Assembly: GCF_910596095.1 (NCBI RefSeq)
Contig: NC_056552.1
Span: 9,095,111 to 9,159,110, forward strand
Direction: 5' to 3'
Length of the DNA: 64,000 nt
From: Thunnus maccoyii
Lineage: Eukaryota; Chordata; Actinopteri; Scombriformes; Scombridae
A model generated the notes under the pieces. It saw nothing but the letters and a program-made list of their open reading frames with translations, searched no databases and had not been told where the DNA came from. Of this stretch, positions 22,385 to 36,220 are shown one piece after another. Numbering within the stretch: position 1 is the first letter of the stretch; the number at the start of each line of letters is the position of its first letter. The position numbers and the translations under genes were made by a program.

Positions 22385-22890
22385 AAACAATAGTTTGGTC
22401 CACATATGGTAGTTGAAACAGGTTTTCTCACTGTAATCATTCCTGTCCATTAAAAGATCCCTTCCTAATGTGCTTTCAATTTAAATTATAGGGTACAAAA
22501 TCTTCCTTCTGTGCCAAAATGTATTGAAAAGTTTATCTAAAGCTTGAGGCTTCAGCTGTTCAAATTGGTCGAATCAAGTGGTTATCTTCAAAAGTTAGTC
22601 TTTTTAGTACAATTTTCCTTTTTTTTGTAATTATCCCTTCTCTTCAGCTCAACAGGGAAACAAAAAAGGGTATTTTTTATTAACGCACGTTAATTTAGGA
22701 ATATACCCACTTGATTTGACTAATTTGGACGGCTGAAGCCTCACATAACAAGCCAGTGTGACCCCTAAATGGCCTGCAAAGACCAACAAGAGATCTTTTT
22801 TGTTTTCTACAGACTAATGAAGCTGAACAACAGGGGTGAACACAAACATAGTAGGTTTGTGTCCATGTGAAAAGCATGCATACAGGGAAA
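22385..22890. repeat. interspersed repeat with inverted arms
   Basis: Arms near 22545-22590 (CTTGAGGCTTCAGCTGTTCA...) and 22695-22745 are approximate reverse complements, and the interior is AT-rich. The text resembles an abundant percomorph repeat. No coding potential. Confidence 0.4.
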
Positions 22891-23012
22891 TGTTTTCTAG
22901 GTTGTAATTTCGTATCTCAGTAATTGAAGTCACATGACGGTAAGCCTTACTAGTTGTAATAAAGAGGACTATAACTCAATCATGTGTTTCATTATTTAGC
23001 GCTTGGTATTTC

Positions 23013-24967
23013 TTAATTTGTAGTATTCCATTTGAAAAACATAGTGACTAAAAACAGACTGGCAGCTATGATGTAGAAAATGAAGAAAACTCTGTTGATT
23101 GTTTTAGCCATTCTGGTCCAGTAGCCGGGCTCTACTTCTTCCTTGCTGCTGTTGAGGAGCAGAGCCAGTGTTTTCACCACCTCCCTCAGATCATCTGAGA
23201 GCTTTTCAGAGGCATGGGACTCCTCTGTCAGTTGGCTGCTGCTTACCTGCAGAAGTTGTTAAAGAGACTGTGGTTAATTAACACAATCATGAACCAAATA
23301 ACATTGCCAGCTGCTACATTTGACATTCAGATTTTTGTGTACAATGTATAGAGTTGTGAAGTAGGACGAGCTATTTCGGACACCCTTGAAGTAAAAATTG
23401 TATTCATTTTTCCCACAGACAATGTTATGTGACTCACAGTTGGAGTGCTTCTACAGCTTCAATCAACATGAAACTCTGACAGTTAAATCAAAAGATTAAC
23501 AACTGTGTTACAAAATATCAGGTTCTTTAATAAAAAGTCAAAGGTACAAGACTGTGTACATAAAAATGTTGACCCCCAAAGTGCATTTTGGCAAGAAACA
23601 TCCAATCACCAATAAATGACACAAATCTCATGTTCAGAGCCAAATATATCTTATTCCTCTGTGCTGCAGGCCTCTGTTGTTGTCCAAAAACTATTAAAAA
23701 CATGTAAATGAGCTGAACTCCGTACATTGTACATTGCAAATTTCTCAAAGAACTTCAGTACAAAGTCATGAGCTTATGATATGTAGCACAACAAGCTAGC
23801 AAAGCTCTGTCTGCCATACACAGAACTGCTCTCCGGAGAATGAAAACATCACCACTGTTGTTACTCTTTGGAGCAGTTTCTAAACAAACTAACGTGCCCG
23901 TACTCTTCATGGTGAAGGAACATGTCACCCAGTGCAACGGTGTGGCTCATTCACATGTATTTAATAGTTTTCGGACAACAACTGAGGTCTATTTCATGGA
24001 GGAATAAGATATATCAGGCTTTGGATACACACACAATACTTAGTAGATCAATTCATTAATTTATGGACAGTACACTCTGGACATGTCTTTTGTGTTGTTC
24101 TCAGTTCTGTTGCTTTCAATTTAACCATTTGCTTGTGTTTTATGTAGCTGTATTGTGTTTCTTTATGCCACATGTGTTCATACATTGAATGTGTTTTCTT
24201 AATTTGGTTGAATTTAGTTATTTGCATATTTTTTTCCTACATGTCATGCATTCATTGTCAAAATGGTGAGGATATTTGGATGAGTTTTGTCCATTTGCAT
24301 ATGTTTTCAAGTTTGAGTGCGCTGAGCTCTCAGCTACTGTAGTATCAGGGTAAAAACCTCTGAGATGGAAATCTCAAAAAGTAGAACCAAAACTATTTGC
24401 ATGGCTAGATAGAGTACCATTACCCTGAGAAAATGTCTTTTTGTAATCAGCCCTTTAAAGTGCAACATAATTCTTACCTTCAGCAGTTCAGATGGAGTTT
24501 CATCAGCAGATACATCAGAGATGCATGCACAAGTCCATTTCCTCTCCTCTGAAATTACATAGTAGGCATAAATGATGGTTGGAGCATATTCAATGCATAA
24601 TTAGTATGTATTATAATTTGTAAATGTACCTGTTTCAGCGCATTCGGAAAATGATAGACATCACAATAACAGTAAAAATGTAACAGAGTAGCTCCTATAT
24701 CTCTGCACAAACCAACCAGCAGCCTGTAGCAACATCTATGTGTTAGTTCAAACGTAGCTTAGTTTGAACATAGTAAGCAATTGCCAACTTTTTATCCATC
24801 TGTGAGATTTTCGCCTTCACCTCAATACAATTGAATAGAATTTCCACAGATATGACTGTGGACTGTTTCTATCTCTTCAACCAACAAAAACTGTAAACAG
24901 TATATCCTGTAGATTATACATTGACTGTTTCTCAGAAGAGATGGTGCTGTTTAATTTTAATAAATGT

Positions 24968-25017
<50 letters not shown>

Positions 25018-26531
25018 TTGGGGTTTTTTTTAAATGCTGTGAGCACCACAAACTAAATTGCAATCAACTACATTGTATTGAGGTGCAGGCACAAATGTCG
25101 ACTTAACACACAAACTGCAACAGGCTGCTGTCTTCCTTTGTCTTTGGGGATCTCCTACAAAATGTACTGTACCTCTATCAATGTTACCTTTGCCATGTTT
25201 GTCCCCACAGTCCTCAGTCAGGCTTTGGTCTCTGTCTGCCTTGTTGTCTCGGGATTCAGAGTCTTTCTCCATCAGATACATCACAACAATGGTCTCCAGG
25301 AGGCTGAGCAGCATCAAACCAAAAACCCCCATGCAGTAGACCGCTGAGAGGAGCAAGCAGCATCATTAATGCAGACAAATCACTACTCACTGGGTCAGTA
25401 TGTGCAGTTCCTGCACATAGTACCAAGCCTGTCTTTCAGAAATTACGTTCATACATCATTAAATTGCAACAGCAAAAACATTTAGCCAGAAACGTAATGC
25501 TAATGTTGAATTATGTTTTCTCTCAACATGAGAAAATGTTGTTAATTGACATATTTGGCAAGTTGCAAAAATGTTGATACTGAACATACGAGTTAAGTGC
25601 TGATCTTACATTACAATATCTGCAGGTAGTACTACAGCAATATTAAACATTGTACGGTTATGTTTAGGCACTGGCAACACTTGGATTAGGAAAGATGGTT
25701 TTGGCTTAATACAGAAAAGAAGTCAGCAATGACTTGAAGCACATGTTAAACGAAACCACAGTCTTTCACAAACCTCAACCAAAGTGCTTTTGTTGCCTAA
25801 ACCTAACCACACACAGGCCTCAGGATGTGAACACTGGTCTCTGGTGCCAGAGTCCTGCGTCTTGTCCACCCACCATCTACACCATCTACCACCCCACCCC
25901 ACCCCACCACACCACCACCCCACAAGTGTGGTTTACAAATGTAGTGCTTACTTCATTCGTAAAAACACACTTTGCCTCTGAACATAATTCAGGCAGCGAT
26001 TATGTTTGTCAACACAATATAATTAGGAAAACAATTTAGTATTATATAAATGTAATTTCTAGGAGACAGGGTTTGAGGTACAGTCCAATAAAGGAAAGAC
26101 TCTGAACTTTCTTACCTATAAGTGGAGGCTTGTCTGATGAGGAAGGCAGAATTTCATTGAGAATAAGCTGCATCACAGTGACAGCGAGCAGCACAGTGAC
26201 CTTGAAGCTCAGCTTCTCGCCCCCGCTGTCTGAGATCAGGAAGGAGGCCAAGTCCAGACACAAGAAGAACAGGATGGGCAGCAAGAAGTTGACAATGTAG
26301 AGGATTGATCGCCTCTTCATTTTGATCTGTGAAATGACATTTTGAGGTCAGATCCTACTACTATAGTTTTGACAAAAGCAACGGAAACATCTGTGTAGTT
26401 CCTAGGTTGAAACAACAAGGTAATCCACCCCAGTCAGCTGATGTCTGCAGTGGTGGAAGAAGCCTTCAGATTATTTACTTACGTACCCTGTGGAATTTCT
26501 GACCTCAATAGTAATAATAATAATAACAATA

Positions 26532-26562
<31 letters not shown>

Positions 26563-29500
26563 TTGTATAGCACCTTTCATACAAAAAACAAAACAAAAAA
26601 ACAGGTAAAAGTGCTTTACAACAAAAGAAATTACATGCACCAAGTGCCAAAAAAGACATAAAAGACATAAAATTAACGTAAAAACAAGTAAATGTACATA
26701 ATATGGAATGAAACCCCTTTGATAATGTAAACAAACATAAGATAAAATAAAGTGAAAATACGATACATAGAATGTTTACTTCAGTGGTGGTAATTTGTGA
26801 CAATACGCAAAAACTCAGAAGTATTCACCATGTGTACATAATCTGTAAATCAGCGCCTAGATCTCATAGATTGGGCACAACCTGAAGCTGCCCTGGGGAA
26901 AAAGAAACACCTGTAGTGGTGCTGTGGGGTTAAATAACAGACACCACAGTCTTTTTTCTCAAACCTACCAATTACAGATGTCAGCACTCATGTAACATAA
27001 GATGGAAAATAAAATACATGGAATGCTTACTTCAGTGGTGGTAATTTGAGATAATACGCGAAAACTCAGAGGTATTCACCATGTGTACACAATCTATAAA
27101 TCGGCGCCTAGGTCTCTGAAGCCATAAGCATAACAGAACCTCCCTTTTCCCAACAGACACAGACTCACCACCGGTCCTGATTAAGCGAAATAAGCTTCTT
27201 TCAGCTTACCACAGAACGTCTTCCCGCGGGTTTAACCTCACTGTGGGTCTTAACTGTGCTGTGGATTTAAAAACACATATCACAGTCTTTTTTCTCAAAC
27301 CTACCAACCACTAACCTCAGCACTCATGTCACATAAGATGGAAAATAAAACCCACCTGATAATAAAATAATGGAGAATAAAATAAAGAGACCTAGAGTAC
27401 ATAACATAAGATGGAAGATAGAACCCACTGACACATTAAATAAAATACATCTTTAACAATAATAAAAATAGTAAAATAAAAACATAGAATACATAGAATG
27501 TATAAAAATCAAGTAAAATTCAACATTTTAAAAGAAGTGCAGTAGTGCATAAGCGTGAAACAGACTGAAAGCTAGTGAAAGGCTAGAATGAAGAGATAAT
27601 TTATATATTTTATATATATTTTTAGCTTTCTTTTACAAATATTTAGCAAGCTGGCTTCCCTGATATCTAGTGGTAGTGTGTTCCATAGTTTTGGGGCATA
27701 TTTGACAAAGGCTGTATCCCCGATTTTCTTTTGACTTTTGCTGGGAATCTCCAATAAACCAGCGGCAGATGATTGCAGAGTTCTTGAAGGCAAATAGTTA
27801 ACCAGGCAGTTAGCATAGTTAAGAAGGGAATTAGCAATGAGCCAAGAAACACAGTGATGTGCTAAAAAAAGCAGGGACTGCAAGCGAGTAAACAAGGATG
27901 TAAACAATGCAGGATTTAAAATAGTCTTAAAAAAGGTTTTGCAAATGTTTTATAAGGAAGGAAATGTCCTCAAAACTCTTAATATAAAAACAGAAAGTAA
28001 AAGTAGCAATAGAAGTGGAGGGGTAGAAAGTCTACATCTAGATTTTTGCTTAAGGAAACAAGTATTAGCAGTAAAATGTAACCAAAGTAAAAGTACATGT
28101 ACTTACTTAAGAGTAACACACAGAGGTGGAAAATAGTTTCCACCACTGTGTGTCTGTATCCAGAAATACGTACAGTGTAAACAATCATGCTTTGCTCGAA
28201 GGCAAATCTGTTGACTGTTGTATTGGTGACTATCTGGTTGATTAACAGCCACTCGTGCTGGGTCTGCATCAAGCCATGAGACCACGCTGTGGCCGTTGAA
28301 GCACCGAGTTGAGTCTGAAGATCCAATTCCTCAACTGAGATGGGAAATAAAATAAAACAGTAAGGCCTGTTAGCAGGTCAACAAGGAAGTAACACATAAA
28401 TAACTTAGATGAAGGTATAGACCAAATAGAAACTTTTAAACATAACAAGTCACAACCTCACCATTGTGAACGACAGACTTGAACGAGAGGTTACAGGTCT
28501 GAATGTCGAAGGGGAATTTGTGAACTTGCATCCTGCAGGTGCTTACTAACACCTCATGGCTCCTACATTCAACGATACCATTAGATTCAATAGTGAGATA
28601 AGGACTTGGAGGGGTCTTGTCCTTTTCTGTCCTGTATGAGAACAAACACACACACACACATACATGCGCATTATGGCAAACGCTTTATGCTTCAAACTAA
28701 ATTTCACATACCATATGATTATACTATAAAATGTAACTTAATCTACAGAATGAGGGAATTAACTATCTCTAATTTACCTTCATGTTTCTTTAAATATAGA
28801 AGACATGTTCCACACTGCGTGACAATATCAAATATCTGCTTGTTCCAACATTTAGTAAATATTTTGAACATATTAAAATATGCTTATTGGGTATCTACAG
28901 TTGGTAATGGAAGAAATACAGAGAATAAGGGAACATATTTGCATTTAAGAAGAACCTTGAATTAAATTACACTGTATTTCTTTTTTAATTACTTGTGTGC
29001 AAAAAATGCATTTAAGAAAATATTGACAGCTGATGTGCAATCTTTGGAAAGTTTAACTGCAGTCACTAGAGTCTGATTCATCCGGACTAAACAATGCAGG
29101 TTTGAAAATGCCTTAAAAGTGGTGTCTGAAGGTGATGCAGGTAACTGAACCTTCTGACAAGGGTTTTAGAGTACAACGTCTGCTTAAATGGAATATAACA
29201 GCCAATCACAGGATGAATACGTGGTGTTTGTAAAAGATTGTTTTTTCGCCCAAAAACAGCCGAGTAGGGAACTTTGCTAAAATAACTTGGTTTTTCAGTG
29301 CCCAAATCACCCGAGACATGATTAGTGCAGTGTGGACCATGAGTTTCATGTTCATTGAGACTAACATTAGTATATCTGAAAGGGCCAGTAACTGTTGTAT
29401 TGGCTGTTTTTGCTGCTGCTGCTGCTTCGCTGCTGTCTGTTTCTGTCACAACTGCAGCTGGAGTTGCTGCAGCCTCCTGGTCTGCCTCTGAAGGTTAGTT

Positions 29501-32028
29501 TTTTTGTTGTTGTTTTTTTTCTTTTTCGATTTTCAAAATCCACTTGGATTGCACTTGGATCCATTTTTTAAGTTTTTTTTTGGCGCTAGCTGCTAGCTTC
29601 ACTATCTGAAGGTTATCTGCCTACATCCTCAGACTCAATGAGCTCCAACCTTATGCAGTCATGGACTGGTGAAAATACTATACATATATTATTGTATATA
29701 AACTCTCTAAACTATAATAAACTGCTCTGTCACCAATTACTGTTGTGAGTGTATGTGGATCTGTAAGTGTGAGTGGATACTCACATCTCTTCAATAGTGA
29801 GATCTGGCTTCCACAAAATGTCAGCAGGAACTGTTATACGATCAAGTCCACAAAAGTCACTTGAATTCCATGTAATGTGTTCATTCTTCCAGCTCTACAC
29901 AGAAAAACAGGAAATCAGAAAGTAAGGACAAGGGGTAATGTTAAAAGAATTTCTTCGTAATGACCATTAAACAATAGAGACCGGAGCCGAAGTATCAAAA
30001 TTTAACAGAATTTATTTTCTTGTACAAGAAGGAGCGTTTCACAATGCAACACACAGGATGAGGTTACAAAGAAAAAGGCTCCTCGAGGAGCGCCTACAAC
30101 GAGTTTTTATACACCTTAAGTGGGCGTTACAGTTCTTTTCTTAATCTATCAAATACAGACTATAGATAACATCATGTCTATTTTCAGTTCTCCTGTCCAG
30201 GAGCCATCTTGCCCAACTGACCCCCAGATTACATGTCTCATCCTGTCTCCAACGAATTTTAATTTCTACATCTTCCTCTTTACAAATATAATGCTGAACT
30301 TCCTTTAACCTCAGCTGATGAGTCTGCTGATGTTGCAGAGTTCGCAGTACAAGACAGGAACAATTCATCATGATCTAGGTAAAACAGTAACACTCATACA
30401 CAGTGTAATCATAATTTTTATAACAGATAAAATAAATGAGTGAGAGAAAGAAAGAATGAATGAAAAGAAGCAATTTAAAGGAAATAATTAGAGGTTCTGC
30501 CAAAGTTCAGTTAGTATTGTTCAGTCTTCCTCAGCGAGAACTCACCGTAAAAATCCAAACGTAAGGAATGAAGGTCTGGTCAGTCTCTTTCTATGAACAA
30601 AGAAATACAGAGTATCTGAAAATCTTCCCAGCAGCACAATTAACATAGCTGACCATACATCATAGGACATACACTGTTAATATAAATTACAACAAGTTCA
30701 CACACATCAGACTTCATATCGCATATTTTTGAGGAATCAAATTTGTTACTTTAGCACTTGGAAATGTTTAGGAATTTGGATCCAGATCTGCCATCTGACA
30801 ATCAGCATGTTTACAGACAAAAAACCCTCATTGGCAGTGGAAATAATAATTATCATTAAAAAACAAACAAAAAAAAGAAAATTTAAGGCTTACCACATCT
30901 AGGATGGCATAGATTAGCACTTCCAGTGTTACTGTCAAAGTTGTATTGTAGTGTTTAACAGGCCGGGACATGGTGTACAGATCTTTTTCACTGGACAGAC
31001 TCAGGTGCTTAAAAAGATGCTGATAACTGCAGTTATCCTCAGAGGACGCCCCATCTACTGCAAGAATACCAAGACACATTCTCTGTCAGAGAGTTAATTC
31101 TTAAAAGGAAAGAAATGTGCTTTTAAATCAGAGCTTGTTTGTCTGAACACCAGAGTTTCTGTTATGTGCTCTTAAAGGAAATCACCAGCATTTGTTTCTG
31201 TGGGTATAAACTGATTATAAATTCATTTTCAAACCATGGAAACTCAAAAATATCTGCAGTCATATCCAGTGACTGTAGTCACTAAAAGGCCATTATGAGA
31301 TGGTCGTTAGCAGGACTCTCATCAAATGTGAGCAATTTGCAGTCATTTAAACCCATTTCAATTTGAGATCCATCTGCTATACAATATGTTGCCCAAAAAC
31401 ATGTCCTGAAATCAAACCTAACTCTCCCAAACACAATTTTAAAATCTCTTGAGTATTATCTTTTGAAAAAATTCTTTAATATAATAAATATACCCACAAA
31501 GACATAATTCAATTGTAAAACATGCCAATTTGAAAAAACTAATGAGGGTCAGTTCACTAAATTTACAATATTTTCTCAGCCATTCAGATAGTTTTGGTTT
31601 TAACTGGTTTTAAGATATTCATCTCCAAGATCTTTGCCTCAACCCTAAAACAATGGAGGTGAATGTGATTTTGTTTGTGGAGATCACTGAACTGTAAAGT
31701 AAAATGGCAATTTAAGAAATCAACAGCAGCGTCTCTTTCCGTGAATCGCATCCTCTTTAGATTATCCACCTCACACTGTGAAAAGTTTTCAGGACAATGT
31801 TTTTGGAAAAGAGATGCTGCTATAAATTTTTTTTATTTAATTTTTCACACTGTGAGAATCTCAACCAAATCCCATTTACCCCCATGGAATTAGGGATTAC
31901 AACAGAAATGTTACAAGCTACAGAAATTAATACATTTAGCATTTAACCAAACAGCAGGACATTTCTTAGAGTAAATCTGCACTGAACTTACCTGTGAGGA
32001 GGAGCAGAAAGAAACTTGCAAGCATCAT
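23013..32028 (-). CDS. HTR3-like Cys-loop receptor gene 3 (complete, 10 exons, 456 aa)
   Basis: Exons: 31992-32028, 30894-31054, 30546-30590, 29785-29894, 28462-28631, 28174-28334, 26116-26326, 25173-25343, 24478-24548, 23013-23246 (1371 nt, phases closing as in gene 2). Signal peptide MMLASFFLLLLT; Cys150/Cys164 with a normal FPFD; loop B Trp replaced by Val171; M2 with Glu265 at -1'; M4 followed by a short tail ending KWNTTN. Exon 2 lacks two codons compared with gene 2, and exon 9 is 15 nt shorter, ending at a GTAAGA donor. Exon 8 has two possible phase-1 donors, the one used here and AAAG|GTAACA 16 nt upstream. Introns 6 and 3 carry a LINE and a solo LTR. Frame fully open. Sister of gene 2 through a segmental duplication that also copied the upstream retrovirus debris. 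Ligand unknown. Confidence 0.92.
24970..25014. repeat. (TA)n microsatellite in gene 3 intron 8
   Basis: Pure TA/AT run of 45 bp in the intron between exons 9 and 8. Confidence 0.95.
26505..27840 (-). mobile_element. 5'-truncated non-LTR retrotransposon in gene 3 intron 6
   Basis: Gene 2 lacks this block at the corresponding place (about 9245). On the minus strand it starts with a reverse-transcriptase ORF C-terminus (near 27835-27590: RTLQSSAAGLLEIP, then APKLWNTLPLDIR, a motif pair common to fish LINE ORF2 tails), and ends with TGAAAGGTGCTATACAAAAA and a (TTA)n tail at about 26505-26557, the usual 3' end of such elements. An inner 240-330 bp stretch is duplicated in tandem (about 26768-27012 and 27022-27345). 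It lies in the sense orientation of the gene. Clade not certain. Confidence 0.7.
29939..30425 (-). mobile_element. solo LTR in gene 3 intron 3
   Basis: A 487-bp block absent from gene 2 starts TGTTA and ends TAACA on each strand, as LTRs do, and is flanked by near-matching 5-bp sequences (GGTAA at 29934-29938, GATAA at 30426-30430). Read on the minus strand it has a TATAAAAACTCG box (near 30105) and AATAAA (near 30015) in the right order. No pol sequence accompanies it, so it is a recombined solo LTR, in the same orientation as the gene. It may belong to the retrovirus family seen near 33.5 kb; not provable here. Confidence 0.75.
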
Positions 32029-32160
32029 GTCTGTGAGAGGTCTACACAGTTAATGAGCATCTCTGTCCTCTCTGTGCTATCTAGAAATGTTTGTAGGAGT
32101 GATATCACTTCCTTGTACTGGAAGAGGGCTGGTCAGATTTTATGACCAATGTCCTTCTGT
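32029..32160 (-). promoter_or_regulatory. proximal promoter / 5'UTR of gene 3
   Basis: Same conserved block as genes 1 and 2; inverted repeat TGGTCA-GATTTTA-TGACCA at 32130-32148. The AGGCAGTG part is mutated here (on the plus strand CACTTCCTTGTACTGG). Confidence 0.45.
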
Positions 32161-32929
32161 CTTTTATTTGTTAATTTATTCCTATTTAATCTCATTAGTC
32201 TGAGGAAACACATGTAATCCAATAATAGTGCCAGGAACTGCCAACACCCATGACACTCAGCTGCATGTGGGCAGATCAATTTTGCTATCAAACCAAAAGC
32301 TATAAATTTCTTGCTTCCACTATTGATGTAGTGACTACAATTTACATTTATTTACAAATTTACAACTAATCTCAGGTGTGACTGATTTAAGTATCAAGCT
32401 TGAACATATTTTCCAGGGCACACATTATTTCATGCCCTCTTGTCACATCGAGCATTGTGTTCATCACAATTGCCACTTCATTAATGTAATCCCTTAATAA
32501 ATAGTGTCAAAATTCAAAACTATGATCTGCAGTTAGAGAATGATGTTTACCTCTTAGTTCACATACAAAAGGATACACCAGTTCTCTATTATGTTTTTTC
32601 CCAACATGTCATGGTTTTTTAAACATTTTCATCTTCATTCATCATTTCATCAAAGATATTACCCGGTGGAACCCAATCTTCAAACCCTCAGAGGTCATCA
32701 TACATCAAATCCAAACTATTATTATTATTATATTATGCTAAGTAGCTTGAATAGCAGTAGTGATGCTCTTCAGGTGTGTACTATTTTCTGGCTCCTGGAG
32801 TTATTCTATGAACCACAACGGTGGTGACACAATTAACGTGGTGATCAAGAAGAATACACCCAGATCGGGGCTACCTACTAATGCAGTTCTACCTAGTCTT
32901 TTAATTTTCAATCGAGTGCTAGCTGAGGG

Positions 32930-34470
32930 TGTTTTCTATCTTCTCTCGCTCAATTGGATAATTCTATAACCAATAACCGCAGGTGATTAGTAGAAACAGT
33001 GATAAATCCTACTCTAACTTCAATTATTTCCCACCTTCTCTTTTGAAAAGTCTGTTCAGGTTTGTCAGTTACATGTTACTCATGTAACCCTTTTTCACAT
33101 CTATGGAGGACTAGGTTTATGGATGCCTGACTTGTATATTCAAATATATGGCTTATTGCCTCCTTATTGACTCCTGCCCTATCTTGGTGAGCAGTCTCAG
33201 TATGTGACAGATAAGGGTCAGTTAGTATATATGGTCCTTTCAATTCTCCACTGGTACTACAGATACATCTACAGTTCTTTGGAGAGTCAGTGGTAAGTCA
33301 GTGGACCCCCAGGGTCAGCAGATACATGAGTACAAATATCTACTATGCCCTGGACTCTCAGACCACTGGCTCTTGTAAATGCGTACATTTTAGTTGCTTG
33401 TGCTGAGGTTCCATTGGATAATGCTCGATCTTCTATCACTCCCCAGTCATTCAAATTGGCATAGCCAGCAAGGTATTTGTTGTCAGATGGTCTACATGCT
33501 GAACTGTCAGTGTAGAGAATCAGATCAGAATTCGGTATTGATGTCTGCTGCCGTCATATGCTGAGTAGCAGAGCATATTAAAGAATTCAAGTGAAACCCC
33601 AAAGTATGGTTTACATGTTCTATTACCCTGTCATTTGCAAGTGCCTTTATCATTTTAAGTACGTTGCACCACATAGTCCCTATCTAGTGTAATGGGAGAT
33701 TTCTCAATCATGGCGGCAACTGAAGCCCCTTATCTGAGGCTACCTGGAATGCCAAGGACCATAGGCCAAAGCCAAGATGAGTAATATGCAACAGACTGGC
33801 AATGACACCCATGTTCCTGCATCAGGATGCCTGTAGCACAGCCATCCCTCTCATGTACGTGCAGGTGAATCAGCTGAAGATAAGCTGGCAGGCCACGGAC
33901 TACGGCTTCGGAGAGTGCATGTTTCAGTTCATGGAAAGCTTCTTTAGAATATGTCGTAAGTATGTCACTTCAGGTAGACAAAACTGCAGCTTTGCCGATG
34001 AGGCCCTGCAACGTCGCTCAGTCAGTCTTTGCAGGAACAAGATGGAGTCAGAACGACAAGCTTCCCCCAATGGAGAAGCTATCAGCGAAAAAAGAATGCT
34101 GAACAGAGGTAAATGACTGCATAGTGCATGAAGTTCGAAGGCAGTGATGCAAGAATCAAATTAGTGTCTGGCATAATTGGTAAAAATTGCCATTGATCCG
34201 GATCGCCTGGTTTTGGAACAGGAGTGTTGCAAGGACTAGTGGTTTGAACCAATACGCCTTGATTTATTAGTGACCAAATCACTATTTCAGTTCCTTCTAT
34301 TGCTTTCTGGAACAAATGATATTGTTTAATCATAGGCAGCTTAGCTTAGTGTTGAGTGTCACTTGGTGAGGCGGAACAGACCTTACTAATCCCACATGGT
34401 TCTTATGTTTAGGCCATAACATGGCAGGAACCTCAGAAATATCAGATAGGGATCCGTATTGTACTGTTTG
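32930..34470 (-). pseudogene. endogenous retrovirus pol remnant (RT N-terminus, connection, RNase H), copy 2
   Basis: Minus strand, right to left: an RT N-terminal region with AMLWPKHKNHVG-like text near 34420, then a frameshifted GVLVQTTSPCNTP and PVPKPG (34200-34260); the connection motif FHELKHALS near 33925; and RNase H DLILYTDSS near 33510, where the Gly of the usual DGS is Ser. The polymerase centre is missing. Homology with 14990-15905 extends into non-coding flanks on both sides, so both copies come from one insertion later duplicated with the receptor genes. Confidence 0.78.
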
Positions 34471-35570
34471 AGGTGGCTGTCACTGTACTGATGTACTTTG
34501 TGGCAGGACAATTTATTCACTCAGGTGTAACATGTACAAGTTATCACCTTGGCTTGATACAGTCTGGGTTTGAGAAGCTGTTACAGCTTTTCTCAATGAT
34601 TGCCATCAAGCCATCATTTCTCCAATATGTTTTGGCTCGTATCCTGGTGTCACTGCTACAATAACATGTGGATATGACTCATTGGCATTAAAGAATATAG
34701 TGTGTATGACAGGTAATGAGATTGTTAACGCACGCCCCTGGGGACCCACAAACAAAATTTTGTTACTCTTTAACTACTTGTGTATTCACAAATGAATCAG
34801 CCACTTGCTTACTCATCTGAAGGGTTAAATGCTGCTATAAAATATAATGATAACTATAACAATAAAGCTGGGTGTCATAGCAGACATCAGTGATGCACAA
34901 GCTGGTGATGTTTTAGCAACTTGTTTGAATGTTTGACACCTTGAAAATGTGTTGCATATCAAAATCGGGAAAAGTCCAGCAATACACACAATCAATGGTG
35001 TATTGTAAGATTTTTAACTGTAAAGACTCATGCAGACCTTCAGTTTCTTGTAGGCAGGTGCGTAAAGGAAATGTCCATAGGCAAGAGAAGAGAGAGTTCC
35101 TTCATCAGGTTCTGGTTCTATCATTAAATATTACACAGCTTGTGAATCTGTGGTTGTGATGTATGTTTGGATTTGTCTGCTCTTCATCATTGTTGCAGAA
35201 AAGGCTAAGGGTTCCTATAGGAAGCACAACATGCCACATCAGATCCAGATACCAACAAACAAAAGTTTTGGATGACTCAGTGTCTATTGTGTCATTGAAG
35301 TTGTCTTTTTAAGTAGTAGGTGACACATCAGGGAGATGTAATAGCCAACACTGGTAAGGTCTCAGAGTCTGACATTTCTTATTTAACTCTACATTGACTA
35401 GTATTGATTAAAAGGCTTGTTCCAAAAAAGTTCAGAGCTCATACTTTGGCCCAGAGTGTAATAACTGCAAAATAACCATGTAACATTTTGGGATATGGAG
35501 CGGTTGTGCACTATTTAATAATGACTGTTTCAGTGTATGAATGCAACATGTGAACACATTTTTACATTAT
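34471..35570. other. probable further retroviral debris, no motif
   Basis: Short open frames on both strands, none longer than 76 codons, none recognisable. Position suggests protease/gag remains of the adjacent pol fragment; this is inference from position only. Confidence 0.25.
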
Positions 35571-35577
35571 TCGTTAC

Positions 35578-35790
35578 AACAGTAGTGGCTCAGGAGATAG
35601 AGCAGTCATCTGGTAGTCTGAAGGTTCCCAGTTTGATTCCAGCTCTTCCCGGCAGCCTGTCAAAGTGTCCTTGAACAAGACATTGAGCCCCTAACTGCTC
35701 CCAATGAGCAGGTTGACGCCTCTCAGTGACTGAACACCTAATCAGCTATAAATGTAGATGCTTATTAGTGAACTTTATATTTTGGCTGAA
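35578..35790 (+). repeat. tRNA-derived SINE
   Basis: GTGGCTCAGGAGATAGAGCA (A-box-like) is followed by GTTCCCAGTTTGATTCC (B-box-like) and then CAAGACATTGAGCCCCTAAC, the usual 'lose the tRNA body' region of fish SINEs. Its tail (from TGCTCCCAATGAGCAGGTTG) is also present at about 15937, where the head is missing, so the first copy lost the head by deletion. Confidence 0.65.
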
Positions 35791-36036
35791 GTATGAGTGG
35801 CAAGTCACCTGTTCTGTATGTAGCTTTAGTACTTCCAAGAGTCAGTAGTGCGCTTGTAAGTGGTGAGCTACACAACTGACAACACATAGGATATTTTCAG
35901 GAAGGAAAAGTCATGTTTCTGTCTCCTGAAATGCTCAGTATCAACCACATCTCTGAAATGCGAGCACACCAGGGCCAAAGTCAGGAGAGCTCCATTGCCT
36001 TCCTGCAGGACCACCTCAAGGAGTATTTCTTCCAGG

Positions 36037-36157
36037 AGATACTCTTCTCCTCACAAGATTAGCTGCATCTAACCTAGCTAATGTTAAACAGTTGCAATAA
36101 ATAACTTCTTAAAAATGTTTTTAATTTTACTTATTTGTGCAATAACATCATGCTTAG

Positions 36158-36220
<63 letters not shown>

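Noticed and set aside
33802-34116. 104-codon plus-strand frame
   Set aside because: It runs antisense to the retroviral pol remnant and shows no family resemblance.
35578-35660. Functional tRNA gene
   Set aside because: Box A/B-like words belong to a SINE head; no cloverleaf with anticodon stem could be drawn.
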